Shown: positions 51,436 through 60,444 of the stretch, one piece after another | How the letters are laid out: each line of letters begins with the position of its first letter | Position numbering within the stretch: position 1 is the first letter of the stretch | Position numbers and translations under genes: made by a program | Notes under the pieces: model-generated | What the model saw: the letters and a program-made list of their open reading frames with translations, nothing else | Database searches by the model: none | What the model was told of the DNA's origin: nothing | Assembly (NCBI GenBank): GCA_050485485.1 | Contig: JBJHBM010000008.1 | Coordinates: forward strand, 14,865 to 78,864 | DNA: 64,000 nucleotides | Direction of reading: 5' to 3' | Source: WHSO01 sp050485485 | GTDB taxonomy: Bacteria; Pseudomonadota; Alphaproteobacteria; SMXQ01

Positions 51436-52608
51436 CTAACCGTTGACCATTTCGGTGAAAGGCTTGGTCGGAATCTTCCATTCGGTGAGCGGGCGTCCCT
51501 CCGCCAGCGCCGACACTTCCCGGAGCCACAGTCGACGCAGCAACACGACCTTCACGTCAGTGCTGCCCATGTGTTCCTTGGTGCGGCCCGCGATCGGCCC
51601 CACGCCTACCTGCGTGGCATAGTCCTCGATCGAAAAGCTGGTGTAGGCGCTCATCTCGGGGGGGAGATTCTCCGGCTTCATCTCGCCGGCGATGATCTTC
51701 TCCGCCAAGTCCCAGCGCACCTCGGCCTCGGCCTCCTGCTGCTCATAGCGGCTCTTCTCGTAGGCCCGCGCCTCCTCGCCTATCAGCGGGGTGTGGGTCA
51801 CGTCGAACGACACGAACGTGCCGTCGTTGACCGGCAGCGTCCAGGTCATCTTGGTATCGCCCAGGTTGCGGCCTTCGAATCCCTTGGCGCGCGTCGGTGC
51901 CCAGAACTGGCGGGCATTGGGCATGAAGAAGTAGGCGGTGTCGCGGAAATCGACCCGCTCGCCCTCGACCTCGCGGGTGCTGATGTAGCCGTATGCCGTT
52001 TCCTTCACCCGCTCTTTGCGGATCACGAGATAGTCGTTGCGCCCCTTGCGGATCGCGGTCGCGCGGTGGACCCAGGGCACGTGGCTATGATCGTTGTCGA
52101 GCTTGTTCCAGAACGTGCATGGCAGTATCTCGGGAGGATCGGCCACGATCACACCAGGCCTGTCGAGGTCCGGATAATGCCGGAACGGCGGCGGATCGCC
52201 TTCGCCGAGATACGCGAAGATGAGGCCGGCGTATTCGCGCACTGGATAGGTCGAGAGCCTGATCTTGTGGGCGAAGGAGACATCCTCATTCGGCTGCTCG
52301 ACGCATTGGCCAGTTTCGTCGAAGCGCCAGCCGTGGTAGCGGCAGCGCAGCGCGTTGCCCTCGACCCAGCCCAGCGACAGCGGGCAGGCCCGGTGGGGAC
52401 AGCGGTAATCGACCATGCGCGGCTGGCCGTCCTCACCGCGGTAGAGGGTGAATTTCTCGCCCAGAATCTCGACCGGCTTGGCGTCGCCGCGCGGTAGGTC
52501 GCGGATGCGGTACACCGGCTGCCAGAACACGCGCAGATAGCGCCCTGCAGGCGTGCCGGGACCGATTTTCTCGAGATCGGCGAAGTCCAGCTGATAATTC
52601 CCCGCCAC
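51436..52608 (-). CDS. Rieske non-haem iron oxygenase, terminal component (phthalate dioxygenase / VanA type)
   Basis: 390 residues. The Rieske [2Fe-2S] ligands are Cys70/His72 (CPH) and Cys89/His92 (CRYH). The mononuclear iron site is Asp173-x2-His176-x4-His181 (DHSHVPWVH), the D-x2-H-x4-H motif of phthalate dioxygenase and aromatic O-demethylases. It would hydroxylate or demethylate an aromatic acid. No reductase component is encoded nearby, so electrons must come from elsewhere. It is divergent from a pair of binding-protein genes. GGAGGACC precedes the start. Confidence 0.93.
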   Translation of the reverse strand: MAGNYQLDFADLEKIGPGTPAGRYLRVFWQPVYRIRDLPRGDAKPVEILGEKFTLYRGEDGQPRMVDYRCPHRACPLSLGWVEGNALRCRYHGWRFDETGQCVEQPNEDVSFAHKIRLSTYPVREYAGLIFAYLGEGDPPPFRHYPDLDRPGVIVADPPEILPCTFWNKLDNDHSHVPWVHRATAIRKGRNDYLVIRKERVKETAYGYISTREVEGERVDFRDTAYFFMPNARQFWAPTRAKGFEGRNLGDTKMTWTLPVNDGTFVSFDVTHTPLIGEEARAYEKSRYEQQEAEAEVRWDLAEKIIAGEMKPENLPPEMSAYTSFSIEDYATQVGVGPIAGRTKEHMGSTDVKVVLLRRLWLREVSALAEGRPLTEWKIPTKPFTEMVNG

Positions 52609-52728
52609 TAGGTCCTCCTTGTCCGTTGGTCCCGATCGGTCGATACCAGGACTCTTTTCAACTCTATTGGATGTGGCCGGCGCGCGCGACGCGATCCACC
52701 ATTTTCAGGTGGCCGCCGATCATAGTCA

Positions 52729-52740
52729 TCCATCTATGGA
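52729..52740. promoter_or_regulatory. possible operator between divergent catabolic genes
   Basis: TCCATCTATGGA is a 5+2+5 palindrome in the 222-bp gap between the Rieske and binding-protein genes. A second inverted repeat, CCACC-N7-GGTGG, lies around 52696-52712. No regulator gene is present nearby to match either. Confidence 0.25.
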
Positions 52741-52830
52741 CATCTTTCACGATGATCGTTAAATGTCAACAATTCACAATCTATCCCGAATGGGTGCGGC
52801 AACGACAAACCAAGAAGGGGGCCGAAGACG

Positions 52831-53859
52831 ATGAAGACACTGACAAGCGTCACGATGGCGGCGAGCGTCGCGCTGATGGCGGCGACGGCTCCAGCGAGCG
52901 CGCAAGACGGCCGCGCCGCGTTCTCGGGCAAGGAGGTCGCCCTGCTGATCGGCGCGGGTCCCGGCGGCGGCGCCGACACCTACGGGCGCCTGTTCGCACG
53001 CCATGCCGGGCGCCATCTTGCGGGCAACCCGTCGATCGTGCCGCGCAACGTGCAGGGCGCGGGCGGCCTCAGGGTCGCCAACCACATCTACAACGTCGCA
53101 CCCAAGGACGGCACCGAGATCGGCATGTTCCCCACTTCCGCCGCGCTGCAGCCGTTGTTCAGCAACCCGGGCGCGAAGTTCGACACGGTCGGCTTCACCT
53201 GGGTCGGCAACATGGATTCCGATCCGACCGTGTGCGGCGCGTGGAGGCATACCGGCATCAGGACATGGGGGGACCTGAAAGGCCGCGAGACGCGGTTCGG
53301 CGCGGCGAGCCCGCAATCCGCCACCTCAGTCCATGCCAAGGTCGTGGGCGACCTACTCGGCGTCAAGACCACGGTGATCCACGGCTACCAGGGCACCCAG
53401 ACCGCCAACCTCGCCATGCAGCGCGGCGAGCTCGACGGCACCTGCGGGCTGTTCGTCAGCACCATCCGCGCCCAATACGCGCGCGAGGTCGAGAGCGGCG
53501 ACATGACCATATGGATGACCTTCGGCAAGACGCGCGCCGCCGATTTCCCGAACGTGCCGACCGTCTACGAGGTGGTGCGCAACGCCGACGACCGCATGCT
53601 CGCCGAGCTGGTATTCGGCCAGGACGCCGTCAGCCGACCGCTCGCGGCGCCGCCCGGACTGACGCCGGGCGTCGTACAGGTGCTGCGGGACGCCTTCGAT
53701 GCCGCGATGAAGGACGCGGCGCTGCGCGAGGAGGCGGCGAAGCTCGGCCTCGGCATCCAACCCATGTCGGGCGCGGAAACACAGAAGCAGTACGAATCCT
53801 TCTTCGGGTTCCCGAAACCCGTCGTGGAACGGCTTATGGAGATCACCGCGCGGCGCTGA
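52831..53859 (+). CDS. Bug/TctC-type periplasmic solute-binding protein 2
   Basis: 342 residues. A signal peptide ending ASAQ is followed by EVALLIGAGPGGGADTYGRLFARHAG and IYNVAPKDGTEIGMF. It shares the APKDGT block and overall plan with the two other copies in the window, which form a distinct Bug subfamily. It lies 57 bases before copy 3, probably as one transcript. The ligand is unknown but likely an aromatic or other organic acid. Confidence 0.92.
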   Translation: MKTLTSVTMAASVALMAATAPASAQDGRAAFSGKEVALLIGAGPGGGADTYGRLFARHAGRHLAGNPSIVPRNVQGAGGLRVANHIYNVAPKDGTEIGMFPTSAALQPLFSNPGAKFDTVGFTWVGNMDSDPTVCGAWRHTGIRTWGDLKGRETRFGAASPQSATSVHAKVVGDLLGVKTTVIHGYQGTQTANLAMQRGELDGTCGLFVSTIRAQYAREVESGDMTIWMTFGKTRAADFPNVPTVYEVVRNADDRMLAELVFGQDAVSRPLAAPPGLTPGVVQVLRDAFDAAMKDAALREEAAKLGLGIQPMSGAETQKQYESFFGFPKPVVERLMEITARR

Positions 53860-53916
53860 CCGCCGCAACGCCCGACGTCCGGGCGCACATCAAGGACAAT
53901 AACAGGGAGACACCAC

Positions 53917-54960
53917 ATGCCATTCGATATCCGGACGGTACGCAATATGGGGCTTTCCGCCCTGCTCGCGGTCGCAACCGCAGCCGCAACCGGCCCAGCG
54001 GCGGCGCAGGATGCCGTCGCCCAGTTCTACAAGGGCAACAAGGTGACGCTGATCCTCGGCTTTCCCTCGGGCGGTGGCTACGACAACTACGCGCGCCCCC
54101 TTGCCCAGCACATGGGACGCCACATCCCCGGCAATCCGGCCGTCATCGTTCAGCACATGCCGGGCGCCGGCAGCCTGCGCGCCGCCAACCACGTCTACAA
54201 CGTCGCGCCCAAGGACGGCACCGTGCTGGGCATGGTGTCCTCGGCGGCGGCGTTCCAGCCGCTGTTCGGCAATCCCGAGGCGCGCTTCGAGACGCCCAAG
54301 TTCACCTGGATCGGCAATATCGACGAGATCGTCGGTACCTGCAGTGTCTGGCATACCTCGGGGCTCGCCAGCTTCGACGAGCTGCTGCAGAAGAGGGTCG
54401 TGTTCGGCGCCGGTGGCGCCGGCAGCGCCAGCGTCCAGCACGGACTCGCGCTGCGCAACCTGCTCGGCGCCAAGGTCGAGCTGATCCGCGGCTACCCCGG
54501 CTCCACCGAAATCAACCTCGCCATGCAGCGCGGCGAGGTGGCGGGGGCCTGCGGCCTGTCGCTGTCGACGCTCAAGGCGACCTACGGGGAGGACTGGAAG
54601 GCCGGCCGCCTCAAGCCGCTGGTGCAGCTTTCGGTCAACAAGCACCCCGACCTGCCGGGCGTCGCCCACATCTACGACTACGCCAAGAACGACGAGGACC
54701 GCGGCCTGTTCGACCTCGTGTTCGGCCGCCACGTGCTGGGCCGGCCGGTGCTGGCGCCGCCCGCGCTTCCGGCCGACCGCGCCAAGGCGCTGCGGGCCGC
54801 CTTCATGGCGACCATGAAGGACCCCGCGTTCCTGGCCGATGCCGAGAAGATGAAGCTCGACATCACGCCCTACGCGGGCGAGGAGGTGGAGAAACTGGTG
54901 GTGCGGTTCTTCTCCTACCCCAAGGAGCTGGTCGAAAAGGCGGTCGCGGCCATGGAGTAG
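53917..54960 (+). CDS. Bug/TctC-type periplasmic solute-binding protein 3
   Basis: 347 residues. Signal peptide ends AAAQ; the mature part starts with VTLILGFPSGGGYDNYARPLAQHMGRHIPGNPAVIVQHMPGAG. Copy 3 is nearer to copy 2 than to copy 1 in the central region. AGGGAGA precedes the ATG. Its last 46 bases overlap, in the opposite direction, the end of the nitrate reductase gene. Confidence 0.92.
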   Translation: MPFDIRTVRNMGLSALLAVATAAATGPAAAQDAVAQFYKGNKVTLILGFPSGGGYDNYARPLAQHMGRHIPGNPAVIVQHMPGAGSLRAANHVYNVAPKDGTVLGMVSSAAAFQPLFGNPEARFETPKFTWIGNIDEIVGTCSVWHTSGLASFDELLQKRVVFGAGGAGSASVQHGLALRNLLGAKVELIRGYPGSTEINLAMQRGEVAGACGLSLSTLKATYGEDWKAGRLKPLVQLSVNKHPDLPGVAHIYDYAKNDEDRGLFDLVFGRHVLGRPVLAPPALPADRAKALRAAFMATMKDPAFLADAEKMKLDITPYAGEEVEKLVVRFFSYPKELVEKAVAAME

Positions 54961-57623
54961 GACGGGCCCGGCCCGCCGCCGGCGAGGAGGCGCGCGAGCT
55001 CCGGCTTGCACGAGCCGCAGTTGGTGCCGGCGCCGAGCACGGCGCCGATTTCCTCGATGGTGGCGAGGCCGCCCGCCGCCACCGCCGCCGCGATCTGGTC
55101 GCGGCCCACCGAGAAGCAGGCGCACACCACGGGGCCGGTTTCGACCGTGCCCGCGGGCGGGCGGCCCGACAGGATCGCGGCGCGCTCGGCGGGCACCAGG
55201 GTTTCGGCCGCGAACGCCGCCGAAAGCCAGTCGAAGGCGCCCTCCGGCCGGTCCGGCGCCACGAACAGGCAGGCGTCGAGCCGACCGTCCGCGATCCTCG
55301 CGTAGCGGTAGCGGCCGCCCCCGGCGTCGCGATAGCTGATCCACTCGGCGCCGTCCGCGTCGCCGAGCAGGCGCCGCGCCCAGGCGTCGCGGTCCCCCGG
55401 CGCCATCGTCCCGGCGAGACGGTAGCGCCACAGGCCGCGCCCCCGCGCCCGCGCCCAGTAGGCCGCCTCGTCGTCGGGGCGCAGGGCGCGGCGCGACAGG
55501 GCCACCGCCTGCCACGCCATCGCCGCCGGCGCGACCGCGACCGGGGTATGCTTGGACTCGGGCTGGCCCGAGACCGGGTCCGCGACCGGATTGACCACCG
55601 TATCCACCCGCGCCTGGCTCGCGAAGCGGCCGTTCCAGTGGATCGGCACGAACACGCTGCCGGGCCGCTGGCCGTCGTCGATCCGCACCCGCGCCAGCAT
55701 CTCGCCCCAGCGGCTCATTACGCGGGCGAAGCCGCCGTCGGCGAGGGCGAAGCGGCGCGCGTCGTCGGGATGCACGGCGACGAACGGCTCGTCGGCATGG
55801 GCCGAGAGGCTCGGCGCCCTGCCGGTGCGCGTCATGGTGTGCCAATGGTCGCGCATGCGCCCCGTGTTGAGCACCAGCGGATAGCGCGCGCCGGTGGCGT
55901 GGGCCGGGGCGCGCGGGCGCACCGCGACGAAGCGCGCGCGCCCGTCGGCGTGGAAGAACCGCCCGTCACCGAACAGGCGCGCGGTGCCGGGATGACCCGG
56001 GGCCGGCACCGGCCAGCGGACCGGCGCGAGCGCCGCGTAGGCGGCATCGTCGAGCCCGGCGAGGCCGGAGATGTCGAAGTCGCGCGTCCCACCGTTGCCG
56101 CAGCCCGAGAGCGCGGCGTGCTCGCGGAAGATGTCGGCGGGGCCGCGGTAGCCGAAGGCCGCGCCGAAGCCCATGCGCTTCGCCACCTCCGCCACGATCC
56201 ACCAGTCGGGTCGCGCCGCGCCCGGCGCCTCCAGGAACGCCCGCTGGCGCGAGATGCGCCGCTCCGAGTTGGTGACGGTGCCGTCCTTCTCGCCCCAGCC
56301 GAGCGCCGGCAGCAGCACGTCGGCGACCGCCGTGGTGTCGGTGCGCGCGACGCAGTCCGACACCACCACGCAGTCGCAGGCAGCGAGCGACGCCCGCACG
56401 CGCTCGGCGTCGGGCAGGCTCACAACCGGGTTGGTGGACATGATCCAGATCGCCCGCACCCGCCCGTCGGCGACGGCGTCGAACAGGTCGAGCGCCTTGA
56501 GGCCGGGCCGCGCGGCGATCGCGGGCGCGCGCCAGAACGACTGCACCAGGGCGCGGTGCGCAGGATTTCCGATCTCCATGTGGGCGGCGAGCTGGTTGGC
56601 GAGGCCGCCGACCTCGCGCCCGCCCATCGCGTTGGGCTGGCCGGTGAGCGAGAACGGTCCCGCGCCGGGCCGTCCGATCCGCCCCGTCAGCAGGTGGCAG
56701 TTGACGATGGCGTTGACCTTATCGGTGCCGGACGAGGACTGGTTGACGCCCTGGGAATAGAGGGTGACGGCGCGCGGCGTCGCGGCGAACCACGCGTAGA
56801 AGCGCGCCACGTCCACGGCCGCGAGGCCGAGGGCCCGCGCAACCGCCTCGGGCGTCGCGGGGCCTTGGCGCGCGGCGACGAGCGCGTCGTCGAGCCCGTC
56901 CGTGCGCGCGGCGACGAAATCCGCGTCCGCGCATCCCCGTTCGGCGAGATACAGCAGCAGGCCGTTGAACAGCGCGACGTCCCCGCCCGGCGCGAGCGCG
57001 AGATGCAGGTCGGCGCCGTCGCAGGTCGCGGTGCGGCGCGGGTCGATCACGACGACGCGCGTGCCGCGCCGCTCCCGCCCCGCCTGGATGCGCTGGTGCA
57101 GCACCGGATGGCACCAGGCGGCGTTGGAGCCGACCAGCACCACGAGGTCGGCCTCCTCCAGGTCCTCGTAGCAGCCGGGCACGGTGTCGGCACCGAAGGC
57201 ACGCTTGTGGCCGGCCACCGACGACGACATGCAGAGCCGCGAGTTGGTGTCGATGTTGGCACTGCCGATGAAGCCCTTCATCAGCTTGTTGGCGACGTAG
57301 TAGTCCTCGGTCAGCAGCTGGCCCGAGACGTAGAACGCGACCGCGTCGGGGCCGTGGCGCCGGATGGTGTCGGCGAAGGCGCGGGCGACGTGGTCGAGGG
57401 CCGCGTCCCAATCGACGCGCCGCCCGCCGATCTCCGGATCGAGGAGACGCCCCTCGAGGCCGAGGGTCTCGCCCAGCGCGGCGCCCTTGGAGCACACCCG
57501 CCCGAGGTTGGCGGGATGCTCGGGGTCGGGCCGGATCTCCGCCGCGCCCGTTGCCGTCCGCGCGGCCAGCAGCCCGCAGCCGACCCCGCAATAGGGGCAG
57601 GTGGTGCGGACCGGCGCGCTCAT
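54915..57623 (-). CDS. nasA: assimilatory nitrate reductase, catalytic subunit with C-terminal [2Fe-2S] domain
   Basis: 902 residues. It reduces nitrate to nitrite in the cytoplasm with Mo-bis-MGD. N-terminal [4Fe-4S] ligands are in CPYCGVGCGL and VCSKG. NIDTNSRLCMSSSVAGHKRAFGADTVPGCYEDLE is the NasA molybdopterin region, and MRDHWHTMTRTGR marks the C-terminal MGD-binding domain. A BFD-like [2Fe-2S] domain (CACFSVGRDQ to GTNCGSCKPEL) follows near 830-880 and accepts electrons. The last residues overlap a convergent gene. ATGA overlap with nirD shows a single operon. Confidence 0.96.
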   Translation of the reverse strand: MSAPVRTTCPYCGVGCGLLAARTATGAAEIRPDPEHPANLGRVCSKGAALGETLGLEGRLLDPEIGGRRVDWDAALDHVARAFADTIRRHGPDAVAFYVSGQLLTEDYYVANKLMKGFIGSANIDTNSRLCMSSSVAGHKRAFGADTVPGCYEDLEEADLVVLVGSNAAWCHPVLHQRIQAGRERRGTRVVVIDPRRTATCDGADLHLALAPGGDVALFNGLLLYLAERGCADADFVAARTDGLDDALVAARQGPATPEAVARALGLAAVDVARFYAWFAATPRAVTLYSQGVNQSSSGTDKVNAIVNCHLLTGRIGRPGAGPFSLTGQPNAMGGREVGGLANQLAAHMEIGNPAHRALVQSFWRAPAIAARPGLKALDLFDAVADGRVRAIWIMSTNPVVSLPDAERVRASLAACDCVVVSDCVARTDTTAVADVLLPALGWGEKDGTVTNSERRISRQRAFLEAPGAARPDWWIVAEVAKRMGFGAAFGYRGPADIFREHAALSGCGNGGTRDFDISGLAGLDDAAYAALAPVRWPVPAPGHPGTARLFGDGRFFHADGRARFVAVRPRAPAHATGARYPLVLNTGRMRDHWHTMTRTGRAPSLSAHADEPFVAVHPDDARRFALADGGFARVMSRWGEMLARVRIDDGQRPGSVFVPIHWNGRFASQARVDTVVNPVADPVSGQPESKHTPVAVAPAAMAWQAVALSRRALRPDDEAAYWARARGRGLWRYRLAGTMAPGDRDAWARRLLGDADGAEWISYRDAGGGRYRYARIADGRLDACLFVAPDRPEGAFDWLSAAFAAETLVPAERAAILSGRPPAGTVETGPVVCACFSVGRDQIAAAVAAGGLATIEEIGAVLGAGTNCGSCKPELARLLAGGGPGPSYSMAATAFSTSSLG

Positions 57624-57961
57624 TCGGCGGCGCTGGCGCGCGCCGCCGCCGGCGCGAGGCCGAGCTCGATCACGCCGTCCGTGATGCGCACCGGGAAGGC
57701 GCGCACGCAGCCCCTGTCGGGGGCCACGGCCTCGCCCGTCGCGAGCTCGACCGACCAGTCGTGGAGCGGACAGGTCACCCGCGCGCCGTGGACGATGCCC
57801 TGGCTGAGCGGGCCGCCGCGATGTGGGCAGCGGTCGTGAAGCGCGAACACGCGCCCGTCGGCCGCGCGGAACACGGCGACGTCCAGCTCCGCCAGGCGCA
57901 CGATCCGCGCGCCGAGCGGCGGGATGTCGTCGAGACGGCCGACCGCGATCCAGTCGCTCAT
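57620..57961 (-). CDS. nirD: nitrite reductase small subunit
   Basis: 113 residues. A Rieske-like [2Fe-2S] protein with CPHRGGPLSQG and CPLHDW supplying the two Cys-His pairs; E. coli NirD lacks such a cluster but many NirD/NasE proteins have it. It partners NirB in reduction of nitrite to ammonium. It overlaps nirB and nasA by four bases at each end, so the three are translationally coupled. Confidence 0.94.
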   Translation of the reverse strand: MSDWIAVGRLDDIPPLGARIVRLAELDVAVFRAADGRVFALHDRCPHRGGPLSQGIVHGARVTCPLHDWSVELATGEAVAPDRGCVRAFPVRITDGVIELGLAPAAARASAAE

Positions 57962-60441
57962 GCGCGCACCTCCTTGAGCACCGCGAACTCGGAGCGGGCG
58001 GGCGAATCCGCGCGCGCGCGCTCGGCCCACGGGTCGTCCTGCAGGAAGCGCTGGGCGAACAGGAAGCGGGCGTGGAGCGCGCGCCGCCCTTCGACGTCCT
58101 CGGCCACGCGCTTCTTGACGTAGGCGAGGCCGACGCGCTCGATCCACGGCGCGGTGCGTTCCAGGTAGTGGGCCTCCTCGCGGTAGAGCTGCAGGAACGC
58201 GCCGCAGTGCTCCAGCACCTCCTCGGGCGTCGCCACCTTGCACAGGAGGTCGGTGGTGCGCACCTTGACGCCGCCGTTGCCGCCGACATGCAGCTCCCAC
58301 CCCGATTCGACCGCGACCACGCCGAAGTCCTTGATGGTCGCCTCGGCGCAGTTGCGCGGACAGCCCGAGACCGCCATCTTGACCTTGTGGGGCGTCCACG
58401 AGCCCCAGCACATCTTCTCGAGCGCGATGCCCATTGCGGTCGAATCCTGGGTGCCGAAGCGGCACCACTCGGAGCCGACGCAGGTCTTCACCGTGCGCAG
58501 CGCCTTGCCGTAGGCGTGGCCCGAGACCAGCCCCGCCGCGCCCAGGTCGCGCCACACGGCGGGCAGGTCCTCCTTCTTCACGCCGAGCAGGTCGATGCGC
58601 TGGCCTCCGGTGACCTTGACCGTCGGGATCTCGTACTTCTCCGCCACGTCGGCGATGGCGCGCAGCTCGCGCGGGTTGGTGACGCCGCCCCACATGCGCG
58701 GCACCACGGAATAGGTGCCGTCCTTCTGGATGTTGGCGTGGGCGCGCTCGTTGATGAAGCGCGACTGGGAGTCGTCCGCGTAGTCCCCGGGCCAGGCGCA
58801 CAGCAGGTAGTAGTTGAGCGCCGGCCGGCACTTCTGGCAGCCGTCCGGCGTGCGCCATTCCATGAAGTCCATGACATCGCGGATGGTCTTGAGCCCCTGG
58901 GCGGCGATGGTGCGGCGCACCTCGTCGTGGGTATGGTCGGTGCAGGCGCAGACCGGCTTCTCCTTGGGCGTGCGCGAATAGTCGCCGCCGAGCGTGGAGG
59001 CGATGATCTGCTCCACCAGCCCGGTGCAGGAGCCGCACGACGAAGACGCCTTGGTATGCGCGCGCACCTCGTCCAGGGTGAACAGCTTATTGGCGGTGAT
59101 CGCCTTGACGATCGCGCCCTTGCACACGCCGTTGCAGCCGCACACCTCGTCGTCGTCGGCGAGCGCCGCCGCCGGGCTCGCCGCGCGCGCGGCCGGGTTG
59201 CCGACCTGCCCCTGGCCGAAGGCGAGGGTGTCGCGCAGCGCCGTCACGTCGGTGCCGTCGCGCATCAGGCGGAAGTACCAGCTGCCGTCGGCGGCATCGC
59301 CGTAGAGCACGGCGCCCCGGATGCGCCCGTCCGCGAGCACGATGCGCTTGTAGACGCCGCGCCCCTCGTCCTGGAACACGATCTCCTCGGCCCCCTCGCC
59401 GCCCTGAAAGACGCCGGCGGAGAACAGGTCGATGCCGGTCACCTTGAGCTTGGTCGAGGTGAGCGAGCCGTGATAGGCCGCGTAGCCCATGCGCGCGAGG
59501 TGGTTGGCGCAGACCTTGGCCTGCTCGAACAGGGGCGCCACCAGCCCGTAGCACTGGCCGCGGTGCTGGACGCATTCCCCGACCGCGTAGATCGCGGGAT
59601 CGTAGGTCTGCATGGTATCGCCCACCACCACGCCGCGCTCGCAGTGCAGGCCCGACGCGCGCGCGAGCGCAATGTTGGGGCGGATGCCGACCGCCATCAC
59701 GACGAGGTCGGCCGGAATCTCGGTGCCGTCCTTGAGCCGCACGGCGCGCACCCGGTCGTCGCCCAGGATCGCCTCGGTCATCGCGGGCATGGCGAAGGCG
59801 AGGCCGCGCGCCTCCAGCGACGCCCGCAGGAGGGCGCCGGCCTGGGCGTCGAGCTGGCGCTCCATCAGCGTCTCGGTCAGATGCACCACGGTCACCGCCA
59901 TGCCGCGCTTCATCAGCCCGTTGGCGGCCTCAAGGCCGAGCAGGCCGCCGCCGATCACCACCGCGCGCGCATGCGTCCGGCTCGCCGCGATCATGGTGTC
60001 CACGTCGGCGAGGTCGCGGAAGGTGACGACGCCCGCGAGATCGCGCCCCGGCAGCGGCAGCACCACCGGGTCGGAGCCGGTCGCGAGCAGCAGCCGGTCG
60101 TAGGGACAGGCCGCGCCGGTGTCGTCGGTCACGCGGCGGGCGCGGCGGTCGATGGCGACGATCTTGCGGCCGGCCCTGAGCTCGATGCCCCGCTCCGCGT
60201 ACCAGGCGCGGTCGTTGAGCATGATCTCGTCCGCGGTCTTCTCGCCGGCGAGCACCGGGGACAGCAGGATGCGGTTGTAGTTGCCGTGGGGCTCGGCGCC
60301 GTACACGACGATGTCGTAGAGGTCGGGCGCGACGGCGAGCAGTTCCTCGACCGCGCGCATTCCGGCCATGCCGTTGCCGACCACCACGAGGCGCGGGCGG
60401 CGCCCGCCCGCCTCCATGAAGGAACGATCCGCCTCGGGCAT
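57958..60441 (-). CDS. nirB: nitrite reductase [NAD(P)H], large subunit
   Basis: 827 residues. FAD and NAD(P)H-binding domains come first (LVVVGNGMAGMRAVEEL; AVVIGGGLLGLEAANGL). A BFD-like [2Fe-2S] domain follows (CGCNGVCKGAI to SCGSCTGLV, near 435-480). The C-terminal sulfite/nitrite reductase half has CVGSEWCRFGTQDS and AVSGCPRNCAEATIKDFGV, the sirohaem-[4Fe-4S] ligands. It carries out the six-electron reduction of nitrite to ammonium. It starts 3 bases after the transporter ATPase gene. Confidence 0.97.
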   Translation of the reverse strand: MPEADRSFMEAGGRRPRLVVVGNGMAGMRAVEELLAVAPDLYDIVVYGAEPHGNYNRILLSPVLAGEKTADEIMLNDRAWYAERGIELRAGRKIVAIDRRARRVTDDTGAACPYDRLLLATGSDPVVLPLPGRDLAGVVTFRDLADVDTMIAASRTHARAVVIGGGLLGLEAANGLMKRGMAVTVVHLTETLMERQLDAQAGALLRASLEARGLAFAMPAMTEAILGDDRVRAVRLKDGTEIPADLVVMAVGIRPNIALARASGLHCERGVVVGDTMQTYDPAIYAVGECVQHRGQCYGLVAPLFEQAKVCANHLARMGYAAYHGSLTSTKLKVTGIDLFSAGVFQGGEGAEEIVFQDEGRGVYKRIVLADGRIRGAVLYGDAADGSWYFRLMRDGTDVTALRDTLAFGQGQVGNPAARAASPAAALADDDEVCGCNGVCKGAIVKAITANKLFTLDEVRAHTKASSSCGSCTGLVEQIIASTLGGDYSRTPKEKPVCACTDHTHDEVRRTIAAQGLKTIRDVMDFMEWRTPDGCQKCRPALNYYLLCAWPGDYADDSQSRFINERAHANIQKDGTYSVVPRMWGGVTNPRELRAIADVAEKYEIPTVKVTGGQRIDLLGVKKEDLPAVWRDLGAAGLVSGHAYGKALRTVKTCVGSEWCRFGTQDSTAMGIALEKMCWGSWTPHKVKMAVSGCPRNCAEATIKDFGVVAVESGWELHVGGNGGVKVRTTDLLCKVATPEEVLEHCGAFLQLYREEAHYLERTAPWIERVGLAYVKKRVAEDVEGRRALHARFLFAQRFLQDDPWAERARADSPARSEFAVLKEVRA

Positions 60442-60444
60442 GGC

